Notes: generated by a model not told the origin, from the sequence alone. 64,000 nucleotides of DNA from Gadus chalcogrammus (GCF_026213295.1 NC_079415.1:22282639-22346638), one strand, 5' to 3'. Positions 44,865 to 56,138 are shown, counted from the first letter of the stretch. Made by a program: numbers and translations.

Positions 44865-47279
44865 TCAAACATGGATCACAGTGGATACTGGCCGAACACC
44901 CAGAATCGTTTCCAGTTGTGCCATGGACTCTATCAACCTAAAGACCGGCTTGATAACTCTCCCAAATCTTGAAGTGAGGCGATCACTTGTCTGAGAACCC
45001 TGAGGATGAGCATCAATTACCGGAGACACATGGGGCTCAGAGGAGGGGGATGACAACGGGGTAACACTAACAGCACCAGCAAGCCCATCCAATGCAGGAG
45101 GGACCATCAGAATGGTTAAGTCACGACTGCCATTGGCATCCTCATCCCTGACTGGGGACTGTTCACGGACCCACGAAGCTGTACGGTCATCACTACCGTC
45201 ACTGACCCAGGAGAGCGAATCAGCCATAGTGGGATCAGCTGCACCACAGTCCGTCTCAATTGCTGATTCCTCACACTCAGGTAAGTCTGACTTGGGGCAG
45301 CCATCATTCAGACTGCCGACGCCCAGGGCATCCAGACTCTCATCCAAGGGGAGGAAGCTGACCTGGAGCAGGAGATTCCGGTGCACCACCCTCTCATGTC
45401 CGACTCGATCCCTGATCTTATAGACGTGGAGAGAAGGCTTGGAGGCCACAACCGTGTGAACAACCGGCTCCCATTTGTCAGCAAGCTTACGCTTCCCTCT
45501 GCCACCCTTGTTTGCTACAAGAACCTGGTCACCGACGGAGAGAGGCAGACCCTTAACCTTTTTGTTATACTGGTCAGACTGGTGTTTCTGCTCAATAGCA
45601 GAGTTCTTCTGAGCCAGGAGTATAGCAGAGTGGAGGTCGCTCGCCAGAGACTTCACATAGGCATCATAGTCACAGACTGTCTCGTCACGGAGGACATTCT
45701 TGAACAGGAGGTCAACCGGCAGCCGGGGGACCCTCCCAAACATCAAATAGAATGGCGCAAAGCCAGTTGTCTCATGTGCTGTGCAATTATAGACAAACGT
45801 CATCGTCTGGACCATTTGGGGCCACTTCTGTTTGGATCTGGGAGGGAGAGACCGTAGCATGTTGCCCAGAGTGCGGTTGAACCTCTCTGTGCCGCCGTTC
45901 CCCATGGGATGGTATGGGGAGGTCCGAGACTTGTTGACACCAGCCAGCTCCAGAAGCTCAGCGATGAGCTCGCTCTCAAAGTTCGCACCCTGGTCAGAGT
46001 GGAGACGCTGAGGGAAGCCGTAGACACAGAAGAAGTTGTCCCAGAGCTTCTTCGCCACTTTCCTCGCCGTCTGGTCCTTGCAGGGGAAAGCATGTGCTAA
46101 TTTGGTGAAATGGTCAGTGACCACTAGCACATCCACAGACTTGTTGTTACTGTCCTCGGCTGACCAGAAGTCAATGCAAACAAGCTCTAGAGGGGCAGTG
46201 GTCTTAATGCTCTCCAGAGGGGCTCTTGCTGCGGGCTCCGGGGTTTTGCTGAGAACACATCTGTGGCAGTTACGGACATGATCGCGTACATCCTTCTCCA
46301 TATTACCCCAGAAGAACCTTTGACGGGCGAGAGAGAGAGAACGAGGCTGACCCTGGTGACCAGCCAGGTCATGAACACCAGACAATGCCTGTGACTTCAG
46401 GGACTCAGGCAGGATGTATTGGAACCTCTTGTGTTTTGTCAGTGGATCCCTGGTAACCCTGTAGAGGACTCCATGCAGTATAGTGAGCTTTTCCCACTGT
46501 TTCAGAACCCTCAGAGTACACTGGCTCTCGTTGCAGCGCTCACGCCTGGAGGGTCTCTGCTTCCTATCTACATAGCTGAATACTCTCGAAACGACCGAAT
46601 CCTGCTGCTGATGGTTTTGCAGGTCTGCCAGTGAGAGAGAGGAGAACAAATCCTGGCCAGGAGGGATCAATGAGCTCAAGCGGTCACTCATAGAAGCAGC
46701 CCTCTGCCTCGGTGCTGAGTCCCAGTCATCACAAGAGGAGAGGAGAGAGGAGACGTCATCCTCTGACATGGACACATCGACGGCCGCACTAGGAGCAACA
46801 CTCCCTAATGATTGAGGCTGACATGTCAGGCGGAATGAGTCCTGCACACATCCCTCCTCCACTTCACACACCTGTTCCAGCAGCCCGGAGTATGGCTCAG
46901 ACAGAAGACGTTGGCTCAGAGGCTTCACAAAGGGGTCCCTGCTGAGGGCATCAGCCACCACATTCAGTCTCCCTGGAATATGTTTGATCTCGAAAGAGTA
47001 TGGTGCAAGCTTAGAGACCCAGCGCTGCTCGCAGGCGTCTAGCTTCGGTTTGGTCATGATGTACGTGAGAGGATTGTTATCAGTCCAGACAGTGAACTTG
47101 TGACCTTTGAGCCAGTGGCTGAACTTGTCACACACAGACCACTTCAGAGCCAAGAATTCTAGTCGATGGGCAGGATAATTTGCTTGGCTGCGACTGAGGG
47201 ACTTGCTGGCAAACGCTATGGGCCTGGCCTTCTCCTCGCCAGCAGGAACTTGCGAAAGGACTGCACCTAGGCCATCCAA
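44865..47279 (-). pseudogene. Gypsy C pol: RNase H and integrase (804 codons open)
   Basis: The frame starts DGLGAVLSQVPAGEEKARPIAF (RNase H) and has WTDNNPLTYI and HIPGRLNVVADALSRD. A spacer and the integrase finger follow (H...H...CHRCV, about 46270). The core has CIDFWSAED, LHSDQGANFES and NGGTERFNRTLG, the D-D-E residues, then a C-terminal barrel (LSVGDQVLVANKGG...LADKWEPVVHTVV). The tail after about 45300 is low-complexity and acidic. Integrase inserts the cDNA. The frame joins to the upstream piece only after correcting one missing base near 47293. Confidence 0.88.
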
Positions 47280-47686
47280 TGAAGCATCGTGGAGAGGATG
47301 AATGGCCTATCGAAATCTGGGTGAGCCAACACCACACAATCGAGGAGCACCCTCTTCAAATCATCAAACGCCTTCTCACAGACAGGGGTCCAGTCCTGTG
47401 GAGTCAGCTCACGGAAGGTGCCAGCTCTCCTGGTACCACCAGTGCCTCTCCCCTTGCGTTTCTGGCCCGCTGTCAGGGCAAAAAGGGGCTTTGCGATGGA
47501 GGAACACCCAGGGATGAAGTGTTGGTAGTACAAGACCATTCCGAGGAAAGATCTCACCCTCTTCTGTGATGGTGTGCAGCCATCAGCTTTCATCAGATCT
47601 TCCCTACTGAAACCAGAGATAACTCTGACTTTCTCCTGGTCAACTGAGACGCCACTGCTGTCCACCATATGGCCAAGAAATTTCAC
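47267..47686 (-). pseudogene. Gypsy C pol: RT connection segment
   Basis: Reads KFLGHMVDSSGVSVD...VRSFLGMVLYYQHFIPG, the thumb/connection region of a Gypsy RT, then FDDLKRVLLDCVVLAHPDF. It ends early (stop at 47267) because of the shift near 47293. It is separated from the RT core by a shift near 47718. Confidence 0.85.
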
Positions 47687-47694
47687 AGACTTCC

Positions 47695-48543
47695 TTAGAA
47701 AGTGACACTTCTTTGAGCCAGCTTCAGATTGTTGGCCCTCAGCCGGGAGAAGACCTCCCCCAGACGACTCAGGGCCTCGCCTTCAGAGGGAGCAACGACT
47801 AACAGGTCATCCAGGTAACAAAGGAGGCTGGAGAAGTTCAGGTCCCCGAAGATGCTAAGCATCATCCGCATGAAGGACGCTGGACTGTTGCACAGGCCCT
47901 GGGGGAGCCTATTGTATTCATACAAGCCCAGAGGTGTCGTAAAGGCTGTGAATCTCCTGTCAGACTCATGGAGAGGGACGTTATAGAACCCTGATGTCAG
48001 ATCCATGGTACTGAAAAAGGCATTTCCCCCAAGGGCGGCAAGGCAGTCACCCTGATGGGGCAGTGGGTGGGCGTCCTTGACGGTCTTTGCATTGAGCAAG
48101 CGAAAGTCAGTGCAGATTCTCAGGTCCCCGTTCTTCTTCCACACCATGACTAGTGGAGAGGCGTACTCACTCAGAGACTTGCTGATGATACCTTTCATCT
48201 CCATCTCAGACAGTACTTCTCTCAGGTGGTGGTAATGAGCAGGAGGGACTCTACGGTAGGGCAGTCGGAAGGGGCGGCCGTCAGAAAGGTGGATACGGTG
48301 GACGAAGTCTTTTGCCTCCCCACAGTCTAGCTTGCCCTTGGAAAAGACATCCTGAAATTTTAACAACAGCTCAGCCAGCTCCTTCTTCCAATCAGCAGAC
48401 ACTTCACAGCCACCAATGTCTATGTCTGCTAACCCATGATCCTTCAGCAGCTGCACAGGATCAAGCATGGACTTCGAAGGAGTAGGAGAACCACAAACAT
48501 CAGACTGTCTCGCACAGACCTTGAGTGATGGGCAGGTCCTCAA
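47695..48543 (-). pseudogene. Gypsy C pol: reverse transcriptase core
   Basis: Motifs in order: SEYASPLVMVWKKNGDLRICTDFR, FSTMDLTSGFYNVPLHE, TTPLGLYEYNRLPQGLCNSPASF and the catalytic CYLDDLLV (near 47800). It ends at a stop at 47695 just after the shift near 47718. It overlaps the protease frame by about 40 bases. Confidence 0.88.
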
Positions 48544-49486
48544 CAGCTAGACAGGGAGAGACGTCAGCCAGCTTGGCATTGCGGCGGAGCGTCACAGGGC
48601 TGTGTGTGGGGTTCAGGACCTTGACAGGAATCCAACGATCCCCCCACATGGGTGTCACGAGACGCCCCACCAGAATGTTCTTTGGGGTTGACCGCGCCGA
48701 GGTGGGCTCCACAATCACAGTGCTCCCTGGGGACACAGGAGCGTTGCTCGGCAACTTCCCCCAGACCACATATTCCTGCTGAGGAAGGAGAGTGACGGCC
48801 TGCCTCAGCCTCACTGTGCCTATCTTACTCGGCAGCTCAGGGCCCGACCACCGTGAAACGCAGCTCAGGAGCTGGAGGAATTGCTCACACTCTGGGTCAC
48901 TGCTACTGGAGGAGATGAGCTCCCAGTACCTCTCAGTGGACTTCATCTCCTGTATGATAGGTCTGATTACATTGCTCCCAAGTATGAACTCATCTCTCTG
49001 TCCAGGAACAACGAATGACGGCACAATGAACTTAAATCCATAGACATCAACATCCAGATCGTAGATACACTTTGGCCGTGTAGTGAGGCCACCACAACCG
49101 ATCAGCACCACATTACCAGGCACAGGATGAGGACAAGGGAGAACACCGGCAGCTCTCAATTTGGATTCTGCCTCCTCATTAAGCGTGCATGACATGCTGC
49201 CCGAATCTAACATTCCTTTCAATATAGACTGGCCACCGACTGACACTGGAGCATAAAACAACTCACTAGCTCTGTCCACTCTCTGCGACCCCACCATTAT
49301 GACCGTCTTGTCCTCAGAAAGCTGGCTGCAACTATTTACATAGACAGATTGCAAATCTCGTTCTCCAATGAGGGTTACTCCATCACTGCCCACGCTATCC
49401 CTCTCTCTACGTGGGCTGGCTAGTTTAAAGGTGCGCTGGAAGGACGGCTTGTCGACACAGCTGGAGATTGGGAGGCATTGGGGCAT
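48500..49486 (-). CDS. Gypsy C protease region
   Basis: 328 open codons. The aspartic protease motif is MLDSGSMSCTL (near 49200), followed by a hydrophobic ILGSNVIRP (near 48975) typical of the retropepsin C-terminal part. It overlaps gag by 67 bases and RT by about 44 bases in different frames. This could be programmed frameshifting, or one indel at each junction. Confidence 0.78.
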   Translation of the reverse strand: MPQCLPISSCVDKPSFQRTFKLASPRRERDSVGSDGVTLIGERDLQSVYVNSCSQLSEDKTVIMVGSQRVDRASELFYAPVSVGGQSILKGMLDSGSMSCTLNEEAESKLRAAGVLPCPHPVPGNVVLIGCGGLTTRPKCIYDLDVDVYGFKFIVPSFVVPGQRDEFILGSNVIRPIIQEMKSTERYWELISSSSSDPECEQFLQLLSCVSRWSGPELPSKIGTVRLRQAVTLLPQQEYVVWGKLPSNAPVSPGSTVIVEPTSARSTPKNILVGRLVTPMWGDRWIPVKVLNPTHSPVTLRRNAKLADVSPCLAVEDLPITQGLCETV

Positions 49487-50949
49487 TCATGCCTGAAGTG
49501 ACCCGGTCTGAAGCAGTTGAGACACAGCCTATGAAACCTGCAGTGCGCATTGGTTGTGTGATCCCCAGAGCTACATACTCTACACAGAGAACTCTGCTGA
49601 TTCTGTGGCCGGGCGTTCTGACGAGGACCCCTCTGACCAGTGGCAAGAGAAGCAGTACACATAGAGAGGACTCTGTCAAACATAGCGACTACCTGCTGAG
49701 GACCAAGCTCAACACCAGAGGAACTGGCAGTGACGGGAACAGGGACAGTAGCTGGAGCAGGATAGAGGGGGGACACAGGAGGGGCCTGGGGCGGGTTCAT
49801 TATCATGTGGGCTGACTGAGGCTGGCAATGGGCAGAGACAGGAGCGATAGAGACAGGATGAGGCAGTGATTGGTGTATCACCGAAGGGGCCTGATGTGGT
49901 TCACTATGCTGGGGACGATGAGAAGACACAGCCACAGGACTCTGGCTGCACACCGACACATTCACTGCATTTTGGGCATGAGCTGAATTTCTTCTCAGAC
50001 TCGTCATGTGATCATCCAGTCTCTCCTGAACCTCCACTGCGGTCCACAGTTCAGGGGACTTCAACTTAAACGACATGGTGAGACCGGGGTCAGAGCAGTG
50101 GGTAATGAACATCATGACCACCTCAGTACTAGGGTCCTCAACGCCCTTTCCACGCCTACGGAGGCACTCATCAGCGACATCAACAGCCTTGTTAAGGCGG
50201 ATCCAGTAATCCATCATGTCCTCACCAGCCCTCGGGGCAGTGCTGTAAAAGTCTTTCATAGGGAGGCTTGAAAAAGTAAGCTCACTGAAGTTGCGCTTTA
50301 GAATGTCAAATACAGCTGTCGGGAATTCACTAGAATCTAACTCAGGGTGGCTGCGAAGAGATACCTTCACCACGTCTCTCGCTTTACCAGTCAGTCTCGC
50401 CATAATCAAATCAACCACCTCAGTGCGCGTATTGCACTTCATCCTACCCAGATAACACTTCATCATGTCTTCCCATTCATGAATGGAGAATGTATCCGTG
50501 TGGTCACCCCTGAAGTATGGTGGAGCTCTAGGGTCTGACTGAACAATCACCTTCAGCTGTGATGGATCAGTAATGCCAAGGGATTGGTGGCCCGGGGACT
50601 GGGGCAGAGTACTACTGGGCTGGTGCATGGTGTTGAGGCTGGCTATAATGCTATCGCCTATCTGTTTGGCCAAATCAGCTACTAGGCCACCCAATGACTC
50701 TACGGTAACAACCTGGGTAGGCTGAGGGGCTATGGGTGCCATGGGTGTAGAGCTGGCGGTGGGACCTACTGGTAAACTAAACTCTGACTGGTCAACAGAG
50801 TACTCCTGATTACCAGGGGCTACCGGCCTACCCCTCCCAAACCCAAATGGAGTGACCCTCTGGCCCCTCCCCAACCCAAAAGTGACGTTACGCCCAACAG
50901 GGCCCTGACCAGCCAAAATATCTGCACTGAAAGAATCCCCACTGGACAT
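49420..50949 (-). CDS. Gypsy C gag
   Basis: ATG 50949 (MSSGDSFSADILAGQ) gives 509 residues without a break; the open frame extends upstream but only into hydrophobic AT-rich translation. A glycine/arginine FGLGRGQRVTPFGFGRGRP stretch is near the start and a capsid-like helical region around 50550-50050 (HEWEDMMKCYLGRM; FSELTFSSLPMKDFY). A proline-rich linker follows, then nucleocapsid cysteine motifs CRVCSSGDHTTNAHCRFHRLC and CLNCFRPGHFRHEC. It forms the particle and binds RNA. Intact as far as visible. Confidence 0.85.
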   Translation of the reverse strand: MSSGDSFSADILAGQGPVGRNVTFGLGRGQRVTPFGFGRGRPVAPGNQEYSVDQSEFSLPVGPTASSTPMAPIAPQPTQVVTVESLGGLVADLAKQIGDSIIASLNTMHQPSSTLPQSPGHQSLGITDPSQLKVIVQSDPRAPPYFRGDHTDTFSIHEWEDMMKCYLGRMKCNTRTEVVDLIMARLTGKARDVVKVSLRSHPELDSSEFPTAVFDILKRNFSELTFSSLPMKDFYSTAPRAGEDMMDYWIRLNKAVDVADECLRRRGKGVEDPSTEVVMMFITHCSDPGLTMSFKLKSPELWTAVEVQERLDDHMTSLRRNSAHAQNAVNVSVCSQSPVAVSSHRPQHSEPHQAPSVIHQSLPHPVSIAPVSAHCQPQSAHMIMNPPQAPPVSPLYPAPATVPVPVTASSSGVELGPQQVVAMFDRVLSMCTASLATGQRGPRQNARPQNQQSSLCRVCSSGDHTTNAHCRFHRLCLNCFRPGHFRHECPNASQSPAVSTSRPSSAPLN

Positions 50950-51457
50950 CTTACAAAACGAGATATTTGACCCTCTGACAAAAATAAATAAATAAAATAA
51001 ATCTAACAGAAAATAATAGTCTTGGTGACTAAAACAACTGCACAAAACACATAACAAAATAAAAATAAAAATAAAAACCTCTACAATCAATACCCTTCCC
51101 CAATACACACAGTAAGAGAGACTAAACATGACAATACACTTCCAAAGAATAACCCCAATGTAAAACAGAAGACAGAAAAAAAAAAAAAATATATATATAA
51201 TTATTTATTTCTTACGCACCCAACTATAGCAAAATAGCGCAGTATTTTCTTCCCCTTTAAGCACTCTTAACGACTACCGTGTACCTCACGTGCACTCAGC
51301 GCTCATAATACCAGGGGCAGGGCAGACAGCGGCGAACACGGCGAGGAGACGAAGGAGATAGGGCCGAGCAGCAGAGCAGGGCAGGCAGCGACGGGCGCAC
51401 CCCGACGACCAGGCAGGCGATGATGGTCGGCGATCCGACGGGTCAAACGGCACCAAG
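50950..51457 (-). other. Gypsy C 5' leader and primer-binding site
   Basis: AT-rich leader with A/T runs near 51175-51205. Read from the LTR, CTTGGTGCCGTTTGACCCG begins one or two bases in and carries the TGG start expected of a primer site; I did not assign the tRNA. Confidence 0.65.
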
Positions 51458-52073
51458 TGTGACCGGTTCGTTCTGCGTTGTGTTTCTTTCTAGCAATGAA
51501 TGACGTGACCCACGATGTGTCTGGACTCGGGCACTCCGACGTCCATTTATTCGATCTGAATACACACATGTACAAATAGCTTCCTCTTAGCACTTGTGCC
51601 CTTACTCCAACTCCTCTACGAAACACACAGGGGGGGGAAGGGGAACTAGCATGACTACACGAGGGTCAGGTGCATGCTAGGACATCGCAACAAAACACAA
51701 AGTTCCCCAAAACACTGAAATCTATCTAATAACTATGGATAGATATATACCCCAGACTTCCAATTAAACAATGTATAATCAAAATAACTAATATAAATAA
51801 TGATAAATTATAAGATGGTCAAAGATTTGATTACAATATAAATGTACACACCTCTTCCCAAGGGTATCGCAAACAAGGGAAGAGGGCAGGGGGCGCGGGA
51901 AACTTATCGGGTACTCTGGAATGTGGGCGGGAGTATAGAAGGAGGTGGAGCCAAATCAAATAAATAAATAAAATAGAGCTTAAGGCGGCATGGAAAGCTA
52001 AACTTCAGGTAATACAGAAAAACAAAGGCAATTGTGTAATTATAATTTAAAGGATATAACACACCCTGTTACA
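51458..52073 (-). repeat. Gypsy C 5' LTR
   Basis: 616 bases, apparently identical to the 3' LTR. Followed by TSD GCCG. Confidence 0.92.
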
Positions 52074-53570
52074 GCCGCACCCAATGTGGGAGGGAGACAC
52101 GCAGAGAGAGAGAGAAGCCACATTCCACCCTTATCTGTTGTCTTGCACCAAACAGCACCCCGTACTGAGGAGGGAGAGAGAGCGTGTTCTCCTGAAGGAG
52201 GGAGAGTCACAGGGAGACACACAGTGGATATTCACATTATGGCTAATTTGTTTTAGTTTTGTTTTTTGTCTTCCTAGGACAACAGTTATCATTCATGATG
52301 ATGAACATCGAAGTTCATGAGGAGGTTAGAAGGACAATAACGTTGATACTTTAATTGGACAACAGTGATGCTAATCTAATGCAATTGGACTAAAGAAGGT
52401 GTTGCTATCAACTAAGTGATTAATATTATTTTCACACAGGAAAGAATAATTGAATAAATATGGATATGATAAAGATGAGAATAATAATAAAAAAAATAAA
52501 ACGTAATATTGATAAACTGTACAAGTAGGACAACACCTATTAAAATATGGGGTATATCTCTTTGGTCAAGGATGACAGGTGGATTAGCGCTACATCTGCT
52601 GGGAAGGGATCCTACATGCTATGTTGTCAATGTGGATTCGGAAGTAGTGGGTTTACCTTTCAAATGCCACTACTGCTGCTGCAACACTTTAATAATTTTA
52701 ACTCTGATAAATGACTTTTTGTTTTATAGTTTCCCTGAGGTGCATTCATTACGCACACACACTTGGCTGCATAGGGCAGTTGGGGCTGAAGACTCTGTCT
52801 CCATCCCCACACTTTGCGATCTATACCACCATATGGGTGGGGATTGATTGTATCTTCCAGGTACGGCATCCTGCAGCGAGTCAGTATGGAAGGCTGGTTA
52901 GCCAACGACGGGTAAGATCCCACCTTGACACCCGGGACGACCTAAGGCAGGCACAGTCACGATTACTTGGCAGAGTCGCTGTGGGCACTGGCTTACTTGA
53001 TCATGAAGTCACGAGCTGCAACAATCATAGGAAGTGCCGGGTGGGGTGTAAGGTGGAGGAGGAACAGGGGTCAGATATGTCAGCTCTGGCAGCAGAGGTG
53101 GTCTTGGAACGGGGCATGTCGCGTTTTATTTTATTTTATTTTACCTTTGTGGTATAGAAGGCCACTAACGCATGTACGTTTTTTCGGTTTAGTGCATGAC
53201 TTTGGAACAGCGTGGTTTCAGGCGGCTGATGGTAAACCCACCCATATTGGGCTTTGGATTTGGACATACTGGTTTCGATTTCCCTTCCCAAAAGATTGGT
53301 TTCAGTTTGCTGATGCTTAAGGTTAGACGTTTCGACGTTGGTCGCACCAACGGCGTTCTTAGATTTGCTTATCATTTAATGCGCATGGTTTTGACCATTG
53401 CGCAAGGGGGGAGGTATTGAGGAGAATTTAAAAAAAATATATATATATAATAATAATAATAATAATAATTAGAAAACAAGGTTTTTCTTCACCATACTTG
53501 CAAACAATGATTGACATCCAGCTAAAATGAGTGTGAAATATATAAAAAAAAAAAAAAAACACAGTGTTCA
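52074..53570 (+). other. ERV copy 2 central interior
   Basis: Same sequence as about 5870-7320 of copy 1, with small indels, including the shared 112-codon open frame (52509-52847). No retroviral domain recognised. Confidence 0.65.
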
Positions 53571-53571
53571 A

Positions 53572-53960
53572 CAGATGGGTAGAAGCAGTCCCATCAAAAG
53601 ACCAAAGTGCGGCTACAGTAATCAAGTTTCGGACTAGAGAAGGCATGACAAGGTTTGGAATTCCGTCAGAAATAAGTTCAGACAAAACGTTTATTCAGAG
53701 AACACTCAAACAAGTGATTCAACATTTGCATGTCAAATAAAGACTAGATTACGCCCCAATCCTCAACCACAAGGTATGGTGGAAAGAGTGAATGGGACGC
53801 TCAAGACAAAGAATTAACAACATTTGGGCAAGCACTAAATTGAATTGATGCACTACCACTGACACTAATGAGTTATCGCATGAAAACTAACAGAACGACG
53901 CATCTAACCCCGCATGAAATGCTTAAGGGTCGACCCATGCCTTCACTTAACATTCAAGGG
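53572..53960 (+). pseudogene. Retroviral integrase remnant (ERV copy 2)
   Basis: The same broken fragment as at 7328-7735, with the same gap in the core. The shared damage shows it was present in the common parent. A few further indels are private to this copy (for example near 53815). Confidence 0.7.
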
Positions 53961-55260
53961 TCCCAAAAGGGACTTCCATTAGAGTAATTAGAAATAGGAT
54001 TAAGGAAAATATGTTTGAACATCTAACTGTTGTACATAAGTTTGTAATTCCAGCAAGAGAAACACAAAGTTCCCCCCCCCCCCGCCTGTGACGTGCTAGT
54101 AACCTCTCCAGGTGGGCTGCCCCATTCCCGTCCCCGCCAACGGCACCACCCCCCTCCCACCTGATGCACCCACGTCGCCCGGACCAGGGATCTGCGTTCC
54201 GGTACCAGGGGCTGCGGCCCGTTCCCTCAAGGCTTGAGGGCGCCCCTGGCTGTATTCGCTTCTGTACGCTTCACTATTTTTAGCCGCTCCCATATCTATG
54301 CCCGCGTCTACGCAACCGACGCCGGGAACGCAAATGTTGTTGTTTATACCGCTGTCCCACTAGATGGAGCTCGGGGATACACACGGGCGAGATTCCAGGG
54401 GCCTTGATTGCCCGTTTATCAGATGAGGTCCTGAGCGCAGTTGAATAAAAGGGTCTAATGCTCAGGTGGCGCCTTGCGTCCACCTGCCCGTGATGACGCT
54501 CAGGACTATTCCGTGGTTTCTTAGTTGTTCCCGTGCCCCGGGCCTACCCCGAATACCCCATGCGTGTGATTGCTTATTGTTACACGACCAGCTAACTCCT
54601 CCTCACATCCTTAGTGTGTGGTCATCTGGGGATGGGTTGAGGGGGATTGCCATTCGTTATCTACCTCATATCTTTCTATTATTATTACTATTGTTTAGGG
54701 ACACGTTTCATGGTTGCATTTCTTTCCTGTGATTGTTATTGTGTAGTGTCTGTGTGATTGTTGCATTTTTGTTATATTGTTATTGTTTACTGTTAGTCTT
54801 ATTGCTGCTTTTTGCTGATACTGTTTTTGTTTGGAGTTTGTTTTATTGATGCATTTTGTTGTTATTATTATGGTTTGGTGTTAGTTTTGTTGTGTGGCCA
54901 GCTTTGTTGTTGGTTGTTGTTTTTTGGTGTCGTCTGATGTCTGTTTTTTGTATTATTGTATGCTTGTGGTATGTTTTTTGTGTATTACCTGCTGCCACTT
55001 TACTTGGTATTGTCTGCTCGCGATGTAAGGCCGGGGTGGATGCCACCCCCTAGGTGGGGTGTGTATGGCATACCCATGTCTGAAGCATGGGTAGCGTTTC
55101 TCCCACGTGGTTCCCCATACACCCGGTCCAGCGAGTTGTTTTAGTCCCATGCTCATGGTTGTTTGTTTTTATGGTCATTTGCCTTCTTTCTGTTATTTCT
55201 AATGGTGTTATGATGGTAGTCCTGTGCTGGAGTCCTATCCCTCGTACCCCAAATGAGTAA
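53961..55260 (+). other. ERV copy 2 3' interior
   Basis: Matches about 7735-7828 and 8490-9710 of copy 1. The envelope remnant between them is deleted at the C run near 54074. No gene. Confidence 0.65.
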
Positions 55261-55290
55261 AAGTCGTCTTGCGACGACTTGAGGGGGATA
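55261..55290 (+). promoter_or_regulatory. Hairpin and polypurine tract (ERV copy 2)
   Basis: AAGTCGTC-TTGC-GACGACTT stem-loop followed by GAGGGGGATA and the LTR, identical to copy 1. Confidence 0.75.
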
Positions 55291-56063
55291 TGTTGGGAAA
55301 AATAACCTGCTGAGTACATCACATGTACATTATAAATATAGCTAACTCCTACCCTAGCCTGATGAGCACATCACATGGACACATTACAATATAGTCAACT
55401 CTTGCTCTAACCCAACGAACACAAACATGATAATATATAGTCAGGTCAAGGCCGGAGCTGAAGGCCCCATCTCCCAGGCAGGCAGATGGTGGACACTCAG
55501 ACAATGCACCAGTATCATCTCCAGAACGGGAGAGACACATTAATTTATCACACAGGAGACATTTTGAGAGCTCTTCCCCGTTAGGAGGAACCAAGAGATA
55601 CCTCTGCCCACACCAGGGGCCTGAGAGCCACATTAAATTATCACACACGAGACATTTCAGGGGGGCACTCCCCGTTTTAATTTATCACACCGGAGACACG
55701 AGGAACTCTCCCCCGTTACGAAGCTCTCTCAGGGCCTGGGAGCCAAGACTAAGCAAAACACACAGAACCACACACACCTCAAACGCACACACCTCATCGA
55801 GAGGAGGATACAGCATAAAAACTGTACCACACAGGGACTCTTCACCCCTTCTTCTGAAGCAGACCTTTCACGGAGGCGAAGCTCCGGACGAACCATCAGC
55901 GCTGATTAGGGACTTAGACATATTCGATTTCTCACGCTTTATGACTCTGTATAACCGTTGCCACTTTACTTAATAAATCCAAGGTCCTCGTGCCGATAGA
56001 CTTTATTACCTCTCCGTCTCATTTTATCTGGTCCAGTAGCTAGACAGACCGTTTTTCCCCACA
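55291..56063 (+). repeat. ERV copy 2 3' LTR
   Basis: 773 bases, differing from the 5' LTR at about three positions (for example GAGAGCCACATT/GAGAGACACATT and CCTTCCACGG/CCTTTCACGG). Followed by TSD ACGG. Confidence 0.9.
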
Positions 56064-56067
56064 ACGG

Positions 56068-56133
56068 CAACACCACTCAGTGGTCAACACAGACATTACA
56101 ACATAACTGAAAAACAGGAAAATGTCTCTTACA
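56068..56133 (-). repeat. BEL/Pao 5' LTR, outer part
   Basis: 66 bases matching 32291-32356 (CACTCAGTGGTCAACACAGAC to CTCTTACA), cut off from the rest by ERV copy 2. Confidence 0.75.
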
Positions 56134-56138
56134 ATGAC

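Larger units (their letters stand above)
43942..52073 (-). mobile_element. Gypsy retrotransposon C, almost intact
   Basis: 616-bp LTRs (43942-44557, 51458-52073) that read as identical, with TSD GCCG (43938-43941, 52074-52077). On the minus strand the order is 5' LTR, primer-binding site (TGGTGCCGTTTGACCC, near 51455), gag, protease, RT, RNase H, integrase, polypurine tract (CTGGGGGGTGAG, 44558-44569) and 3' LTR. Only single-base frameshifts near 47718 and 47293 break pol. It is the youngest and best preserved element of the window. Confidence 0.9.
40837..56063 (+). mobile_element. ERV copy 2: same non-autonomous family, carrying Gypsy C
   Basis: 773-bp LTRs at 40837-41609 and 55291-56063 differ at about three positions seen. 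TSD is ACGG (40833-40836, 56064-56067). The primer-binding site at 41613 is the tRNA-Trp site with one extra T. The interior matches ERV copy 1 block by block, except for leader repeats and a deletion of the envelope remnant at about 54074. Gypsy C splits the interior at GGCCG (43941). The LTR is a longer subtype than in copy 1. Confidence 0.85.
31974..56133 (-). mobile_element. BEL/Pao LTR retrotransposon, internally deleted and filled with insertions
   Basis: The left (3') LTR is 31974-32356. The right (5') LTR is 40521-40836 plus 56068-56133, split by ERV copy 2. Flanks AAGAC (31969-31973) and ATGAC (56134-56138) fit a 5-bp BEL duplication with one change. A purine tract, AGGGGCCGGAG read on the minus strand, adjoins the left LTR. 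Coding runs on the minus strand: gag with knuckles, aspartic protease, then integrase. Reverse transcriptase and RNase H are missing. A solo LTR, a Harbinger element and ERV copy 2 are inserted. Confidence 0.78.

Noticed and set aside
48500..49486. Programmed frameshifts as the cause of all frame changes in Gypsy C
   Set aside because: The gag/protease overlap could be programmed, but the breaks at 47718 and 47293 fall inside conserved RT and RNase H motifs and look like single-base losses.
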